Source: Cudoniella acicularis (Eukaryota; Ascomycota; Leotiomycetes; Helotiales; Helotiaceae). From it: a stretch of 64,000 nt of DNA. A model generated the notes under the pieces. It was not told the DNA's origin. It made no database searches and saw nothing but the letters and a program-made list of their open reading frames with translations. Position numbers and translations under genes: made by a program. Position 1 is the stretch's first letter. Each line of letters starts with the position of its first letter. This document shows, piece by piece, positions 47,417 to 59,014 of the stretch. The stretch spans positions 1 to 64,000 of the forward strand of contig JAAMPI010000117.1 in NCBI GenBank assembly GCA_013054445.1, read 5' to 3'.

Positions 47417-50400
47417 ATGACTTTCTTCTATAATACGATAGTGATTGCACTTGCCCTTGGGGTAAACTGCGCCCATTTCAAAATTCCAGAGGTTGAGAAC
47501 ACAGTTAATGAAATACTGCACGAATTTTCAAACACTGTCCACTACGCTGGAAACGGAACTCAAAGCTCCCATGTTGAAAAACGACAGTCCACTCCCTACT
47601 GGTACGAAATGATTACCCATCAGGGAATATCTGCATTTGGACCGAGCGGATATCAAGTATATCGAAATGTCAAAGATTACGGAGCAAAAGGTAGCTTTCA
47701 ACACATCAAAAAAAGATGGGATTATTTTATTTGCTAATCAATTCATAGGTGACGGAGTCACGGATGATACTGCAGCTATCAACGCGGCCATGAACGCAGG
47801 AGGACGCTGCGGTCAAGGATGCTCCTCTTCCACCGTTACGCCGGCTGTAATTTACTTCCCATCCGGCACATACATACTCTCTTCGTCAATCATTGATCAA
47901 TACTACACCCAGGTCATTGGAAATCCCAACAATCCGCCAGTTCTGAAGGCCACTGCAGGATTTTCAGGATTCGGATTAATTGATGGCGACAAATATTACA
48001 CCGCAAACTTGAATTGGGATTCCACCAATGTGTTTTGGAGACAAGTCCGTAATTTTGTCTTTGATTTGACAAGTGTTCCTATTGGATCTTCCATTTGTGG
48101 TATCCACTGGCCTACGGCTCAAGCGACGAGCTTGCAGAATCTTGTTTTTCAGATGAGTTCAGCTGCTGGGACACAGCATGTTGGGATATTTTCTGAGAGC
48201 GGTATGTGTCAAATAATGGTAATCAAGATTGAGAAAGAAGTAGCTGATAAAGTGGTAGGTTCTGCTGGCTTCATGAATGACTTAACCTTTAACGGAGGTA
48301 ACTTCGGTCTACAAATCGGAAACCAACAATTTACCATGCGCAACATCGTTTTCAACAACTGCGTCACGGCAATCAGCCAACTCTGGAGCTGGGGATGGTT
48401 ATACCAAGGTCTGACCATCAACAACTGTCAAAAGGGAGTCGACATTTCGTCCGTAAATTCTGGGAGCCAATTAGTTGGGTCGATCACTATCATCGATAGC
48501 ACATTCACAAATACACCAGTTGGAGTGATTACAGCATTTAGTTCAACATCTTTCCCAAACACGGCGGGGAGTCTGATCTTGGAGAATGTTTTCCTCAGCA
48601 ATGTGGGAATTGCTGTGCAGGAAGCGGGAGGCGCAACTCTTCTCGCTGGTAATAGTGGCTCAACTACTATTGCAGGCTGGGGTCAGGGAAACGAGTATAC
48701 ACCAAATGGACCGCAAAGATTCCAAGGCTCATTTACACCAATGACCAGACCGGAATTACTCTTGAACGGAAATGTATATTATTTTCGTTCCAAGCCGCAA
48801 TACAACAACTTACCTGTATCTTCATTTCTGAGTGTCCGCAGTGCTGGTGCCACGGGAAACGGCGTGGCGGACGATACAGCTGCTCTACAGACCGTTATAA
48901 ACAATGCCGCCGCCTCAGGATCCGTGGTCTACTTCGACGCTGGAACATATCGAATAACAAGCACTTTACAAATTCCACCCGGGTCAAAGTTGGTAGGAGA
49001 GGCATACCCAATAATCGTGTCAAGCGGGCCATTCTTCAACGACATGAACAGCCCTCAACCAGTAGTCCGTGTCGGCAACGCAGGACAGGCTGGGAAAGTT
49101 GAATGGACGGACACGATAGTCAGCACGCAAGGCACACAAGCAGGCGCCATCGCCATCGAATGGAATCTCGCCAGCTCCGGAGCTGCTTCCGGCATGTGGG
49201 ATGTGCATGTTCGTATTGGAGGATTTGCAGGTTCGAATCTCCAGGTTGGGCAATGCCCGAAGACTCCCGGGAATCTAGCAATTAATACGGCCTGTGTTGG
49301 GGCTTATATGCTCATGCATGTTACGGCTTCGGCGTCGAACCTTTATTTGGAGAATGTATGGCTTTGGACGGCGGATCACGATGTTGATAGTTCGGATAAT
49401 AATCAAATTACGATTTATAGTGGGAGAGGGCTGCATATTGAAAGTACTGCTGGGAATTTCTGGCTGTGAGCTACTTCCTTTCCTCACTTGATCATGATTA
49501 TGCACTTTGCTGATTATTTCGTATAATAGTGTTGGCACAGCCGTCGAACATAATACCCTCTACCAGTACCAGTTAGCAAACACTCAGAACATTTTCATGG
49601 GCTTCATCCAAACAGAAACTCCGTAAGTACTGGTCAAAATTGTTGATGACAAGCTAAGTCGCTTGAAGTTATTACCAGCCGAATCCCAGCGCTCCTACGC
49701 CGTTTAGTGTTGTGCCTACCCTCAATGACCCCGATTTTGCCTCTTCTTGTGCTGGCCAGTCAGGAAATTGTGCTAATGCCTGGGGTTTGCGCATCCTCAA
49801 TTCCAGCAATATTCTCGTATACGGAGGCGGACTTTATTCCTTCTTCAACGACTACAATACCAGTAAGCTCTATGAATTTTCGATCCCCAATCCTCTATCC
49901 CCTTTTTTGATTTGTTTTGCTCGCATAAGAATAATTCTCCACAGCTTGCTCTAACGGTGGCGGTCCTGAAACCTGCCAATCCAATATCTTCAGCCTCGAA
50001 AGATCTCTAAGCAACATAAACGTCTACTGCCTCAACACAGTAGGAACAACCAACATGATAACCCAAGCCGGGAAATCCCTGGCATTGTACAGTGACAACG
50101 TCAATATTTACTCGGATACAATCGCTCTTTTTAACCCAGGAGTGGTGTCTTATCCCATCTCTTCTCCCGGGGCTACTATCCTGTGTTGGACATACCGGGG
50201 ATGCTATACGGATTCTATATCTGCACGCATACTCGGAAACACGCTCACGGTTAACGGTGGTGCGGCGGCTATGACTATTGGGGCTTGTTTGAATGCTTGT
50301 CAGACTGCTGGCTTCTCGCTTGCAGGCATCGAGTATTCGGGAGAATGCTGTAAGTCCTTTCCTCCCAACTATCATCGTTTTAACATATTTTCTAACGTGT

Positions 50401-50936
50401 AGCGCAACCAGACTGTGACAACGCGCTTCGAAATGGAGGAGGTCCAGCCCCAGATGGTGCTGCTCAGTGCAATATGTCATGCAATGGCAACAAGACCGAG
50501 ATTTGCGGTGGGCCAAATCGACTAGATTTATATAGCTCTAGCGCTTGCACCTCTGCTCCTATTGGAACAAGTTGGAATTCCAAGGGTTGTTATAGTGATA
50601 GTATATCGGCGAGAACGTTAAGCATTGGCCCTGTTTCTGTTGGAGGAGCGACGACTGTTCAGTTGTGTCAGGCTGCTTGTAAGGCTTTGGGATATGTCTA
50701 TGCTGGCGTTGAGTATGCTGTCGAATGCTGTGAGTCAACCTTTCTCCTATTTTGCCGATCTTATTTTCAAGTTGGGCGACTGAGGCAATTTGTGATCAGG
50801 GTGTGATAATGCGTTGAGAAATGGAGGCGGCCCTGCTGCTAATGGGTCTGTTCAATGCAATATGGCGTGCTCCGGAAACGCAACCCAAACATGTGGAGGT
50901 CCTAACAGATTAGATCTGTATACATTTGGATTCTAG
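47417..50936 (+). CDS. GH55 exo/endo-beta-1,3-glucanase with two WSC domains
   Basis: Secreted cell-wall or plant-callose active glucan 1,3-beta-glucosidase. The signal peptide is MTFFYNTIVIALALGVNC, with a KR pro-site at about residue 56. The two right-handed beta-helix halves begin with the paired signatures VKDYGAKGDGVTDDTAAIN and VRSAGATGNGVADDTAALQ. Conserved blocks include YFPSGTYILSSSI, VYFDAGTYRITSTL, WDVHVRIGGFAGSNLQ and LYLENVWLWTADHDVD. Seven introns keep frame, for example at the FSES-GSAGF and GFIQTETP-YYQPNP joints. At the C-terminus two WSC modules follow (about 50200-50550 and 50580-50930). Each has GCYTDS or GCYSDS, EC(Y/W)CDNALRNGG, QCNM.C.GN and CGGPNRLDLY; their donors sit after the same EC codon, so they look like a tandem exon duplication. 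WSC modules bind glucan or other wall polysaccharide. Confidence 0.92.
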
Positions 50937-51025
50937 TCGTCAAGTTGGTAAGCGGAGGAACACCCACCAACAGCCAGGGGAAAGCAGGCGTATGAAGAAC
51001 CATAGCAATCCAAAATTGAACCATT

Positions 51026-52079
51026 CTAACTTGAACTTCTCGCTGGATATGCTGCTGTCTCATCAAATTTATCTCTCAACTTATGCTCAACAGCCCATTC
51101 ATAAACACGATCCCAATCTCGGCAGGTGTGCGTAGTTCGCGCATCTGGAGCGCTGAGATTGGATTCAGGGATCCATGTCCAGGAGATTGTAGAAACGTCA
51201 ATGGAACACATCAGAGATTGGCGAATGGAATCTATGCAGTGCGCTTTAAAAAATTGGTTAGTAAGTGATGACCAGCCAAGGAATATTTTGAAAATTTACC
51301 AATGTGCCAATCATTCTGCCATTTAATCTCCGCCTGATATGAACCGTTGGCCTTGACTCCAAGTGGGTGGCCGCCGTAGTATTCGGGATAGAGACTTTTC
51401 CGAATCATATTCTAATACAATTTATTTGTTAGCAAAACGCCCTCAAGAACAATATATAGAACATAAATGCATACCAAGCAGTGAAGCTGATGGAAGACAT
51501 CGAGTCCCACGATATATTGCGAACTCCCAGCTAACAGCGGAGCCGTCTGGTTTGGAAGTTGTCGAGCAGATTCCTCATCGATCTGACTGATTCCTACGTC
51601 TGCACGCAGCCAATATCAGTTTATTTTATTTCAAAGGAGGCAAGCAAGGCGTACGTCTGTAAAGTACATCCCAAGCCGCATCAACCTCCTCGGATGGTGG
51701 CCCTTGATATGGAGTACTGTCACTGGCGGCGTTACTGTGAAACACCACTGTTTTGTACTCGAGCGCATCTTGAGCTGGTGCTGGTAGATGAATTAGTTTC
51801 GTTTTAGAGGCGATTAAGTTCATACGTACAGTATATTTGCTGCGGAAAGGGTGATGGATATGAAATGGGACGAAGGTAAAGTAGAAGGCAGAGGGTAGTG
51901 AGCAGAATATTGAATAACGCAGAAAGAATGAGCCATGGAAATGTTCGCCTGCGATGAAGAAGCTCTCGCGGTTCATGGGCGAACGATTCAGCATCACTCA
52001 AAAGCCTCTCATCCTCTTCATTTGAGGCCTTGCTGTCCAACATTTTCCTCTCGGGTTTAACTTTGTCGCATTCACGCAA
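51026..52079 (-). CDS. UstYa-family (DUF3328) oxidase, putative RiPP cyclase
   Basis: 276 residues in five exons: 52079-51830, 51780-51655, 51599-51475, 51411-51300 and 51243-51026; the phases agree throughout. An N-terminal cytosolic stretch is followed by one membrane helix (WLILSALFNILLTTLCLLLYL), then YSPAQDALEYK, the family's PYQGPPSEEVDAAWD motif, and both metal-binding HxxHC motifs: HQLHC before intron 3 and HIAHC (split by intron 4) before IDSIRQSLMC. UstYa proteins catalyse oxidative side-chain cyclisation of Kex2-cut ribosomal peptides in the secretory pathway (ustiloxin, phomopsin, asperipin, cyclochlorotine). The gene is divergent from the repeat precursor at 52674, 594 bp away, which strongly suggests that peptide as substrate. 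It is intact. Confidence 0.9.
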
Positions 52080-52673
52080 AGCATTTACTTAGAACCCACA
52101 AGTTTTCCAAGAAGTGTGCCCTAGGAAAGTAAGTGAACCGCGCCGCAGGATGCTAGGGCGCAAATTAAGGCGGGGTTGATGTGCAATTTCCCTGTTCGGA
52201 GCGGAGGCCGTTTAACGAGAGGCCTCCAACATTTAATGAGGCACGAGGCAGTCTCTGGGTTAAAAGGAGGTCTAGGCTGGAATTTAGAGCCTTGGAAAGA
52301 AGAAGGCTTTCCGTCGCAATAATTGCGGTGAGCTGCGCCTTCATATGGATAATAAGCGCATTGCGCTTACAAGGCACCAAAATAAATTGGAACGCCGTAA
52401 ATACCATAAGTAGTTTCCGGAGGTAAGCAGGTTCTCGGCACAGCAAGGAAGTTCCGGGAAACATCTACCTCGCCGTACGCCTGGAAACTTTGAATTAAGC
52501 GGCCGACCTGAATCAGCGCTGTAGACTTGGCGCCAGAGACGGGATATAAAATGGTCACCCGACCAAATTTCGAACTGTAGCTGAATTTCAAACTTCATCT
52601 TCATTTTGGGTTCATTCTAATCACCTGACGCAAGCCATTAAACTCACCAACCTCATTCATTCCTCCTACCATT
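52080..52673. promoter_or_regulatory. Shared divergent promoter of the RiPP pair
   Basis: 594 bp between the two start codons. A TATA-like TATAAAA at 52545-52551 lies about 120 bp before the precursor ATG. Frames on both strands inside the region overlap each other and look incidental. Co-expression of the two genes is inferred from the arrangement. Confidence 0.5.
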
Positions 52674-52946
52674 ATGAAATTTCAAGAAGTTGCCCTCTCC
52701 GGCCTCGTCGCCTTCGTCAGCCTTACAAGCGCCCTTCCCTTAGTGAAGAAAGATGAAGCTGCGACTGATGTTGACAATACATACATTCCCGTCACTTCGC
52801 ACCTGTTCTGGATTGGCCAAAGCCCGAAAACCAAGAGAGATGAAGCCACTGCCGATGTCGACAACGTATATATTCCGGTGACGTCGCACCTGTTCTGGGT
52901 TGGAAACTCCCCAGAATCGAAGAGAGACGAGGCGGCAAGAAAGTGA
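52674..52946 (+). CDS. Putative dikaritin-type RiPP precursor with two Kex2-bounded repeats
   Basis: 90 residues, single exon. Residues 1-20 form a signal peptide (MKFQEVALSGLVAFVSLTSA), then LPLVKK. Two 29-residue repeats follow, residues 27-55 and 56-84. Each starts DEA, has a D-V-D-N spacer, an identical core YIPVTSHLFW (37-46 and 66-75), a G-x-S-P segment and a terminal KR. The protein ends DEAARK. Kexin cleavage at KK and KR would release one peptide per repeat. This is the design of ustiloxin, phomopsin, asperipin and epichloecyclin precursors, and the core begins with Tyr followed by a branched residue, as in several of them. The adjacent UstYa gene supports cyclisation. An alpha-pheromone precursor shares the layout, but the usual Cys-flanked pheromone core is missing. 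The core is unknown to me. Confidence 0.85.
   Translation: MKFQEVALSGLVAFVSLTSALPLVKKDEAATDVDNTYIPVTSHLFWIGQSPKTKRDEATADVDNVYIPVTSHLFWVGNSPESKRDEAARK
52782..52898 (+). repeat. 87-nt tandem repeat encoding the precursor cores
   Basis: The two repeat units have an 87-nt period. Within the ten core codons four third positions differ (Tyr, Pro, Val, Thr) without changing an amino acid, whereas flanking residues vary. This indicates old duplication with selection on the peptide. Confidence 0.8.
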
Positions 52947-54019
52947 AGAGTTTGAAGGAGGATGCCAAGGGCTTGAATTAAGATTGATGGACGGGGTGTA
53001 TTGGCCTGCTTCGGAGATGGAAACATGGGTTGTAAACGTCAGAGCTGGGAGCATGCCGTGGGATCTCCAGTCATTGGGACTACTTTTCTGTTTGGAACTT
53101 GGAATTGAGTACCACTTCATGCATTTATCGCACAACAAATATCGTGACTGAATGAGGTCACTTTGTGATGGCTGTTTTTCTCATAAGACATGCCCTTATT
53201 TTTAAATTTACTTTTTAAAACTAATTATGATGAAAACTAAACCAAACTGCTGTTTCTTCTTGAAAATCTCACAAATTGATTGAAACGGAATTCTGAAACT
53301 TACACGAGTGAAGGACATAAAATTTATGCGTCTGACAGGTGGGTTTCGTAAGAAGATACGTAAGTTATGAGTCATTTCTCTTTTTCAAACACGAGAACAA
53401 TGTCAAGGTAAAGTTATCCTAGGCTCTTGTTGCACCAGTCCTTCTCCATATGGCTGGAATATTTGACTTGCACTCGACTTGATCGAAATGATTCACAATA
53501 CTGCATAGCTTCCTCTTAGCACCGCAGGCTATCACAGAGTATGAAAGACGGTAAAAATATCAGTTATAACAAAAGTCCTGAATCAAGATTAGAGCCAGGA
53601 CCGAAGCTGTAAAAGGATTGTCAGAACTTTGGATGACGTGCATCCCGGCAGATTCCGAACGAACCAATCACACATACTTCTAAACCAGGTGAATTGGCAT
53701 TTTTTAATCCCTGAGTCACCTTGTACCACGGGAAAAAACAATATTGATGCCGTACTGACTCATTCTCGAGGAAGAGTTTGTAGGGTGACATCCCATCAAA
53801 AGATTGGTGCAACCAGCCGCTTGGACCTAGGCTGCTAGTGCATTCCAGGCACCCACCGGTACAGCCTCAGCCTCCACCATAAAGACCACCACCTCAACCC
53901 AATTCCATTTCCTGAAATTGATCTTCACAAAACAAACTTGAACAACACCAAGAAACTATCATCAGATTCCGACTATCAACTAGGAATTCCATCAGAGTCG
54001 AAACTTCAACTCTATCAAA
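52947..54019. other. Intergenic region, about 1.1 kb
   Basis: 3' region of the precursor gene and 5' region of the VIT gene. A frame at 52900-53151 overlaps the precursor end and has no motif. No additional tailoring gene is present here. Confidence 0.5.
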
Positions 54020-57007
54020 ATGACGAAAATATGCGGCTGCTACTACTACATAGCATCGGTGCACTACGGGCAACCACAATACCTCCCACTCCTCAATAGC
54101 GAGGCGCACACAACTATCCTCTCTACGACATCGAGAACAGTACTTAAACAGAAATTCATGAACCCATCAAAAAAAAGAAGCTATCGATGAATGCGTGTAC
54201 ACTTTTCCCCTCTACGATGGCGTGAGCGTCGTCAGCTTCACGTGCCACGTGGACGACAAAGTCTTGCGAGGCTTGGTGAAGGAAAAAGTCAAGGCGAAAC
54301 AAATATTCGACGATGCTGTCGCAAAGGGCGAAACAGCCGGTCTACTTACACAGGCGGACGAGGCATCAGATGTCTTCAGCACTAAGCTTGGTAATATCCC
54401 CGCAGGCGAGAGTGTTACTGTCGAGATCACCTATGTTGGAGAACTAAAGCATCACGACACTGATGGCATCCGATTCACGATCCCAACAAAGATCGCCCCG
54501 CGATATGGATCTGGTCCGGTTGTTTCCGGATACCAGGCGCAAGACAATGGCGGTATCAGTATCACCGTCGACGTGAACATGCCGGAAGGATCTTTCATCA
54601 AGGGAGTTCAGTCTCCTTCCCACCCAATCGCCGTTTCGATGGGAACAATTTCGACTGCATCCAATGCTGACCCCACGATGAGCAAAGCATCTGCCACCCT
54701 TTCCTTGGGAAGTGCTGCGCTTGAAAAGGACTTCGTTCTCATCGTGCAGTCCAAGGATATCGGGATCCCCAAGGCAACTCTGGAGACTCATCCCACGATT
54801 CCGAACCATCGAGCATTGATGGCCACACTCGTGCCCAAGTTCTCTCTTCCGCCGGCTAGACCAGAAATTTTTTTTTGTTGCCGATAGAAGTGGCAGCATG
54901 GAGGGAAACATACAAATGTTGGTTTCGGCCATGCAAGTCTTCCTCAAGTCCATGCCGACGGGAGTTAAATTCAACATCTGCTCATTTGGTTCATCGTACT
55001 CCTTCCTCTGGGAGAAAAGCAAAACATACACCGCAGAAACTCTCGAGGAAGCAACTAGACATCTCGAGACTTTTGGTGCAAATATGGGTGGTACGGAAAC
55101 CTTCAGAGCAATCAAGGCAACGATCGATCGACGCTTTACTGACATCCCACTTGAAATCATGCTCCTAACCGATGGAGATATCTGGCAGCAACAGGAGCTC
55201 TTCAATTATATTGATGAACAGGTTGAGAAGTCGAAGGGCAAGATCAGAGTCTTTCCATTGGGAATCGGTAGTGGCGTATCTCACGCGCTCATCGAGGGCC
55301 TGGCTCGCCATGGAAATGGATTTGCACAAGCTGTACAGCATGGCGAGAGACTGGACAACTCGGTGGTTCGCATGCTTCGCGGGGCGTTGTCGCCACATAT
55401 AACCGATTACACCCTTGAGGTCAAATATGAACAAGGAGAGGATGATTTCGAACTGATCGACAAGGTCACAGAAGGATTTAAGGTGCTTCTCAGTGATCCC
55501 AGCGAGGCGACAAAAGCTGCAGAAAAGAAGCCAACAATTTCGCTGTTCGATACGGCTGCAAATCCAGAGGCAGAGAGCACCAAAGGATTCGGTGATGCAA
55601 CCTCTCATTTGCCCAACATACCGTTCCCGAAGCTTCTTCAAGCCCCTCATAAGATACCATCCCTCTTTGCATTCTCTCGAACTTCGGTTTATCTCTTAAT
55701 GTCGCCCGAGACATATCAGCGAAACCCAACTGCGGTCGTCCTCCGTGCAACGTCTGAGCATGGACCCCTGGCTCTCGAAATCCCAATCGAAGTTCTTCCA
55801 TCACCAGCCGAAACCATTCACCAGCTTGCCGCTAAGAAGGCAGTTCAGGACCTCGAGGAAGGTCGAGGCTGGATTTACGACGCCAAAGATCAAAACGGAA
55901 CTCTCGTCAAGGACCGATACCCAAGCTCATTTGAAGACTTGGTGAAGAAGGAAGCTGTGCGACTAGGGGAGAAGTTCCAGATCGCTGGGAAGTGGTGCTC
56001 ATTTGTCGCCGTTTCTGCGAATGACGAGGAGATCGACCGCAGGAATGTCTCGACCTCAAATCCCGTGGATCGTAAGTTGAAATACCGTGCGAACAACTTA
56101 CGGTCTCTTCCACAGCTTTCGTCACAGACCAGGGCAACCAGAGGCGGTCGGGGCTCAGCTAGCCCGCCGCGCTCAAGCGTTCGAAGCGAGGGTGCGTTCA
56201 CAATGGGATCATTTGGGAACGCACCACAACCACCCTCAAGGACACAAGCACACGCACGTCAAATCCCCCCAAATATAGGCCATGGGCCTAGCAATCTCTT
56301 CGGCGGCATCATGCGTATGAGGTCTATTGCACCGTGTCCAACGATGAGACAGATGGCGCCGGCACCTGGTACGTTAAAATATGAGGCAATGGCTGATCTG
56401 ATATTGCAAGCTGACCGTCGATTTGTAGGCTCAAATGCTCAAGGCCTACCCCCACCCCCCGGTGCGCTTAAGCACCAATATTTGATGGACGCTAGGCTTA
56501 CCAGCGCGGAATCTTACCAGGCGCTCGGCTCAATGGCTGAACCTGAAGAAGACTTTGCTGGAGTATTATTTACATCTAAAAAAGTCCAAGAAGTCCAAGA
56601 AGTCCAAGAAATCTCGAGAGATGCAGCCTCGATATTTGTGTGAGGGATCAGAAGAAGAAGAAGAAGTATCCAAAGGGCGGGGTGAATCTGAAGGCTGGTC
56701 AACTAAGACACCTATCGAGAAGCTGCACGGTTTTATCGCTCTCCAAAATTTTGATGGCTCCTGGCCCGCGGATGATGACGAGATCTCTGCCATACTTGGC
56801 TTACCGGTAGGAGAAAATCCCCAAGGCGGTGACAAGAGCGTTTGGGTGACGCTGATTATCGTCTGCTTCCTGGAGATGAAGATGGCGGAGGAAGAGGGAA
56901 CTTGGGGGATGGTTGTTGAGAAGGCTCGTGGTTGGTTGGAGGGTTGTGGACCCATGGACTTGGAGGATTTGGAGAAACAGGCCAGCGAGGTTGTGAAGAA
57001 GCTTTAA
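54020..57007 (+). CDS. VIT / von Willebrand factor A domain protein, three +1 frame breaks
   Basis: About 995 residues without introns if the breaks are ignored; related to inter-alpha-trypsin-inhibitor heavy-chain-like proteins found across fungi. The VIT domain (about 54050-54530) includes VYTFPLYDGVSVVSFTC and AKGETAGLLTQ. The vWA domain (about 54870-55420) has a MIDAS-like DRSGSM, then GGTETFRAIKA and MLLTDGDIW. The rest is Pro/Gly-rich with a Lys/Ser tail and a C-terminal helical region (FIALQNFDGSWPADDDEI). The start at 54020 (MTKICGCYYY) fits. The frame slips at three homopolymers, each +1: A8 at about 54169, T9 at 54868-54876 and A6 at about 56576. Between them no stop occurs. Sequencing indels are therefore as likely as decay. 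A cytoplasmic protein-interaction role is inferred. Confidence 0.75.
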
Positions 57008-57399
57008 GTTACGCGTTTTTAATATTGCTGATTGGTGATTTGGTTACTCTCTTGGTGTTAGTTGGGACATGAGATATTGCGAGTTGTTGACCTGGCCATA
57101 GTTGCCCAAAAAGAATCTCCAGTGCTGCTAATCAGCATAAATAATTAGCTCCGTACACTGGGTCATCCATCAATATAATATTTTCTAGCCAAAATTGTCT
57201 ACTGATACATGTAATGATCCACATGGCAAAAGTGCGCAGAGGTCCTAATGGATGTTGGAAACCCCCAGAGGTTGATCAAAAGGGCTTGCCAGCTGAATGC
57301 GTATCATCCTCTTTTGCAATCGCAGTCTTTGAACGAGTGTTCTATGGAAAAGCGGCGTACAAATACGGGCTTGTTGTTTGACAGTGATCTTTCATATAT

Positions 57400-58770
57400 G
57401 CTAACCGAACGGTAGGAACAATCTAATCGGGGCTGAACTTGCCTTTTTTTTCTCCCTTCTTTTCTGGTAGGCTTTCCACTTCCCGGATGCTTTCTCTAGG
57501 TCCTTTTGAGCCAGAGAACGTACTGTTATAGGCCGCCACCATTTAGCACCCAGATCCGGTCAGAAACGGATTTCAAGGCATTTGACGACTCGGAAATTGC
57601 AACCGAACTCATCTCATAGCCATCTCGTTCTCGGCCAACATGAACGACAACCTGACGGAGACCACGGTAAAATTTGGCCTCAGTCCCGCCGAAACCGCAG
57701 CGTCGGTCCCCAGTTCGCCCAAATGGAATTCAAAGAGATTGGATTTGATATTTTGTAAAGTCACGGAATTTGGCTGCGCCTGATAGCTTCAACCCAACAG
57801 TATCAATCTCTGCGTCGTAATATTTATATTGGTGTTTTGGACGATCGCCGTAGAAAGCTAGTAGTTCTTGGTAGAAAGTTGATAGTTCTTGATACCATTT
57901 CCTTAAGAAAATTCGTCGAGATTCTTGGCAGATGCTTGCAAGGACCGGTGTATGAATACTGGCCGGGAAGTGGTCGTCTCAAAACGTGGAATGCGATAAT
58001 CTGAACGTGTGGGGTGTTTGGATGGCGAATTTCCAGACCATGTCTTGTATTTCAATCGGGTGTTTTGCGAAAGGGGGGAATGGGTCGATGGTTTCCGTTT
58101 CACGATCATGATCTAAGAGCGTTTAGAATGAACTGCCGGACAGGATGTAAGGGCTTGACAATTACCTTGAGCTGCGGTGGGGCCATGGTTTTGAATACCG
58201 TAGGTCCATCTGCGACCTTGAGCTTCCAGTAACCCGCGAGTAATCCCGTCAGAAGCTCGACATCCCGGAAAGCACCTTTCCCCCTGGGAGATTGTGACAA
58301 CTCAATGTCTAGTGGAATGAGGTCAACTTCTGGCATATCATCGTTGCCAACAACAAAAATGTTCTCCCCCACGCCACTTTCTGCGCACTTGGCAATCTCC
58401 CTAACCACTATCATCCACTCCAGTTCGATCCTGCATGGGTTCTCATTTTCTGCCAGCCACGAATGTTCGTCTTTACTCGTGTTTTCGGATAAGAACTCAA
58501 AATCGTAGACTTCGAATCTCTTTGGCTTGGCTAATGCAAGCAAATCCACGGCTAAAGTCTTTATCGCTGTAAGAGCCTTCCGATTCCTTAACCAAGTCTT
58601 GCATCATATGTGAAAGGCACCCCCGTTTCTGCAAGCCTTCTTGCCTCTGTACACGATGTCGATGTTTGGATTGACGTATATTGGGATGTTTGACTCGCCC
58701 TGCTAAGTAGTTGGTTCCAAGGCAAACCCACACTTAGTCCGGATCCCTTCATCCATTGACCTGTACATGG
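57400..58770 (-). pseudogene. Decayed gene of unrecognised (possibly 2EXR-like) family
   Basis: Minus-strand coding remnants interrupted by stops. The 5' part has MYRSMDEGIRTKCGFALEP, then a TAG, NIPIYVNPNIDIVYRGKKA, then a TGA. It continues as LAVDLLALAKPKRFEVYDFEF and ends at 58106 (KPLHPVRQFILNALRS). The layout hints at the fungal 2EXR group of F-box-like proteins, but I am not sure. Further down, 57420-57580 contains another coding-like piece (ITVRSLAQKDLEKASGKWKAY), perhaps from the same or another dead gene. The premature TAG is compatible with CAG to TAG. No intact product is expected. Confidence 0.45.
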
Positions 58771-58812
58771 TCAGGCCTACAGCTCGAGATTCGCGACACA
58801 CCCCCAAAATAG

Positions 58813-58838
58813 TAGGGTTAGGGTTAACCCTAACCCTA
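58813..58838. repeat. Head-to-head telomeric palindrome
   Basis: A perfect 26-bp inverted repeat: TAGGGTTAGGGTT facing AACCCTAACCCTA. It consists of two TTAGGG units meeting two CCCTAA units at an internal position. Telomere-fusion or break-repair origin is an inference. Confidence 0.9.
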
Positions 58839-59014
58839 AGACGCGCATGTCGTACTATTCATGAATTCATGTGATTAGCGAATGGGCATTCAAATAAGCA
58901 TGAGAAAAGCGAGTTAAGCTAATTTACAAATTATTTTGGCTTTATACAACCCGGTAGTTTCATTTGGTAATTATTTCAACGTTGACGGATATTACAAGGA
59001 TAAATAATACGGAC

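Noticed and set aside
49210..49240. tRNA-like GGTTCGAATCT
   Set aside because: It lies in conserved GH55 coding sequence (FAGSNLQ) and lacks the remaining tRNA arms.
52674..52946. Alpha-type mating pheromone precursor
   Set aside because: Signal peptide, KR-bounded repeats and Ala-rich spacers fit, but the core has no Cys pair or WC..PGQPCW-like motif usual in this group, and a UstYa gene is adjacent. Kept as an alternative only.
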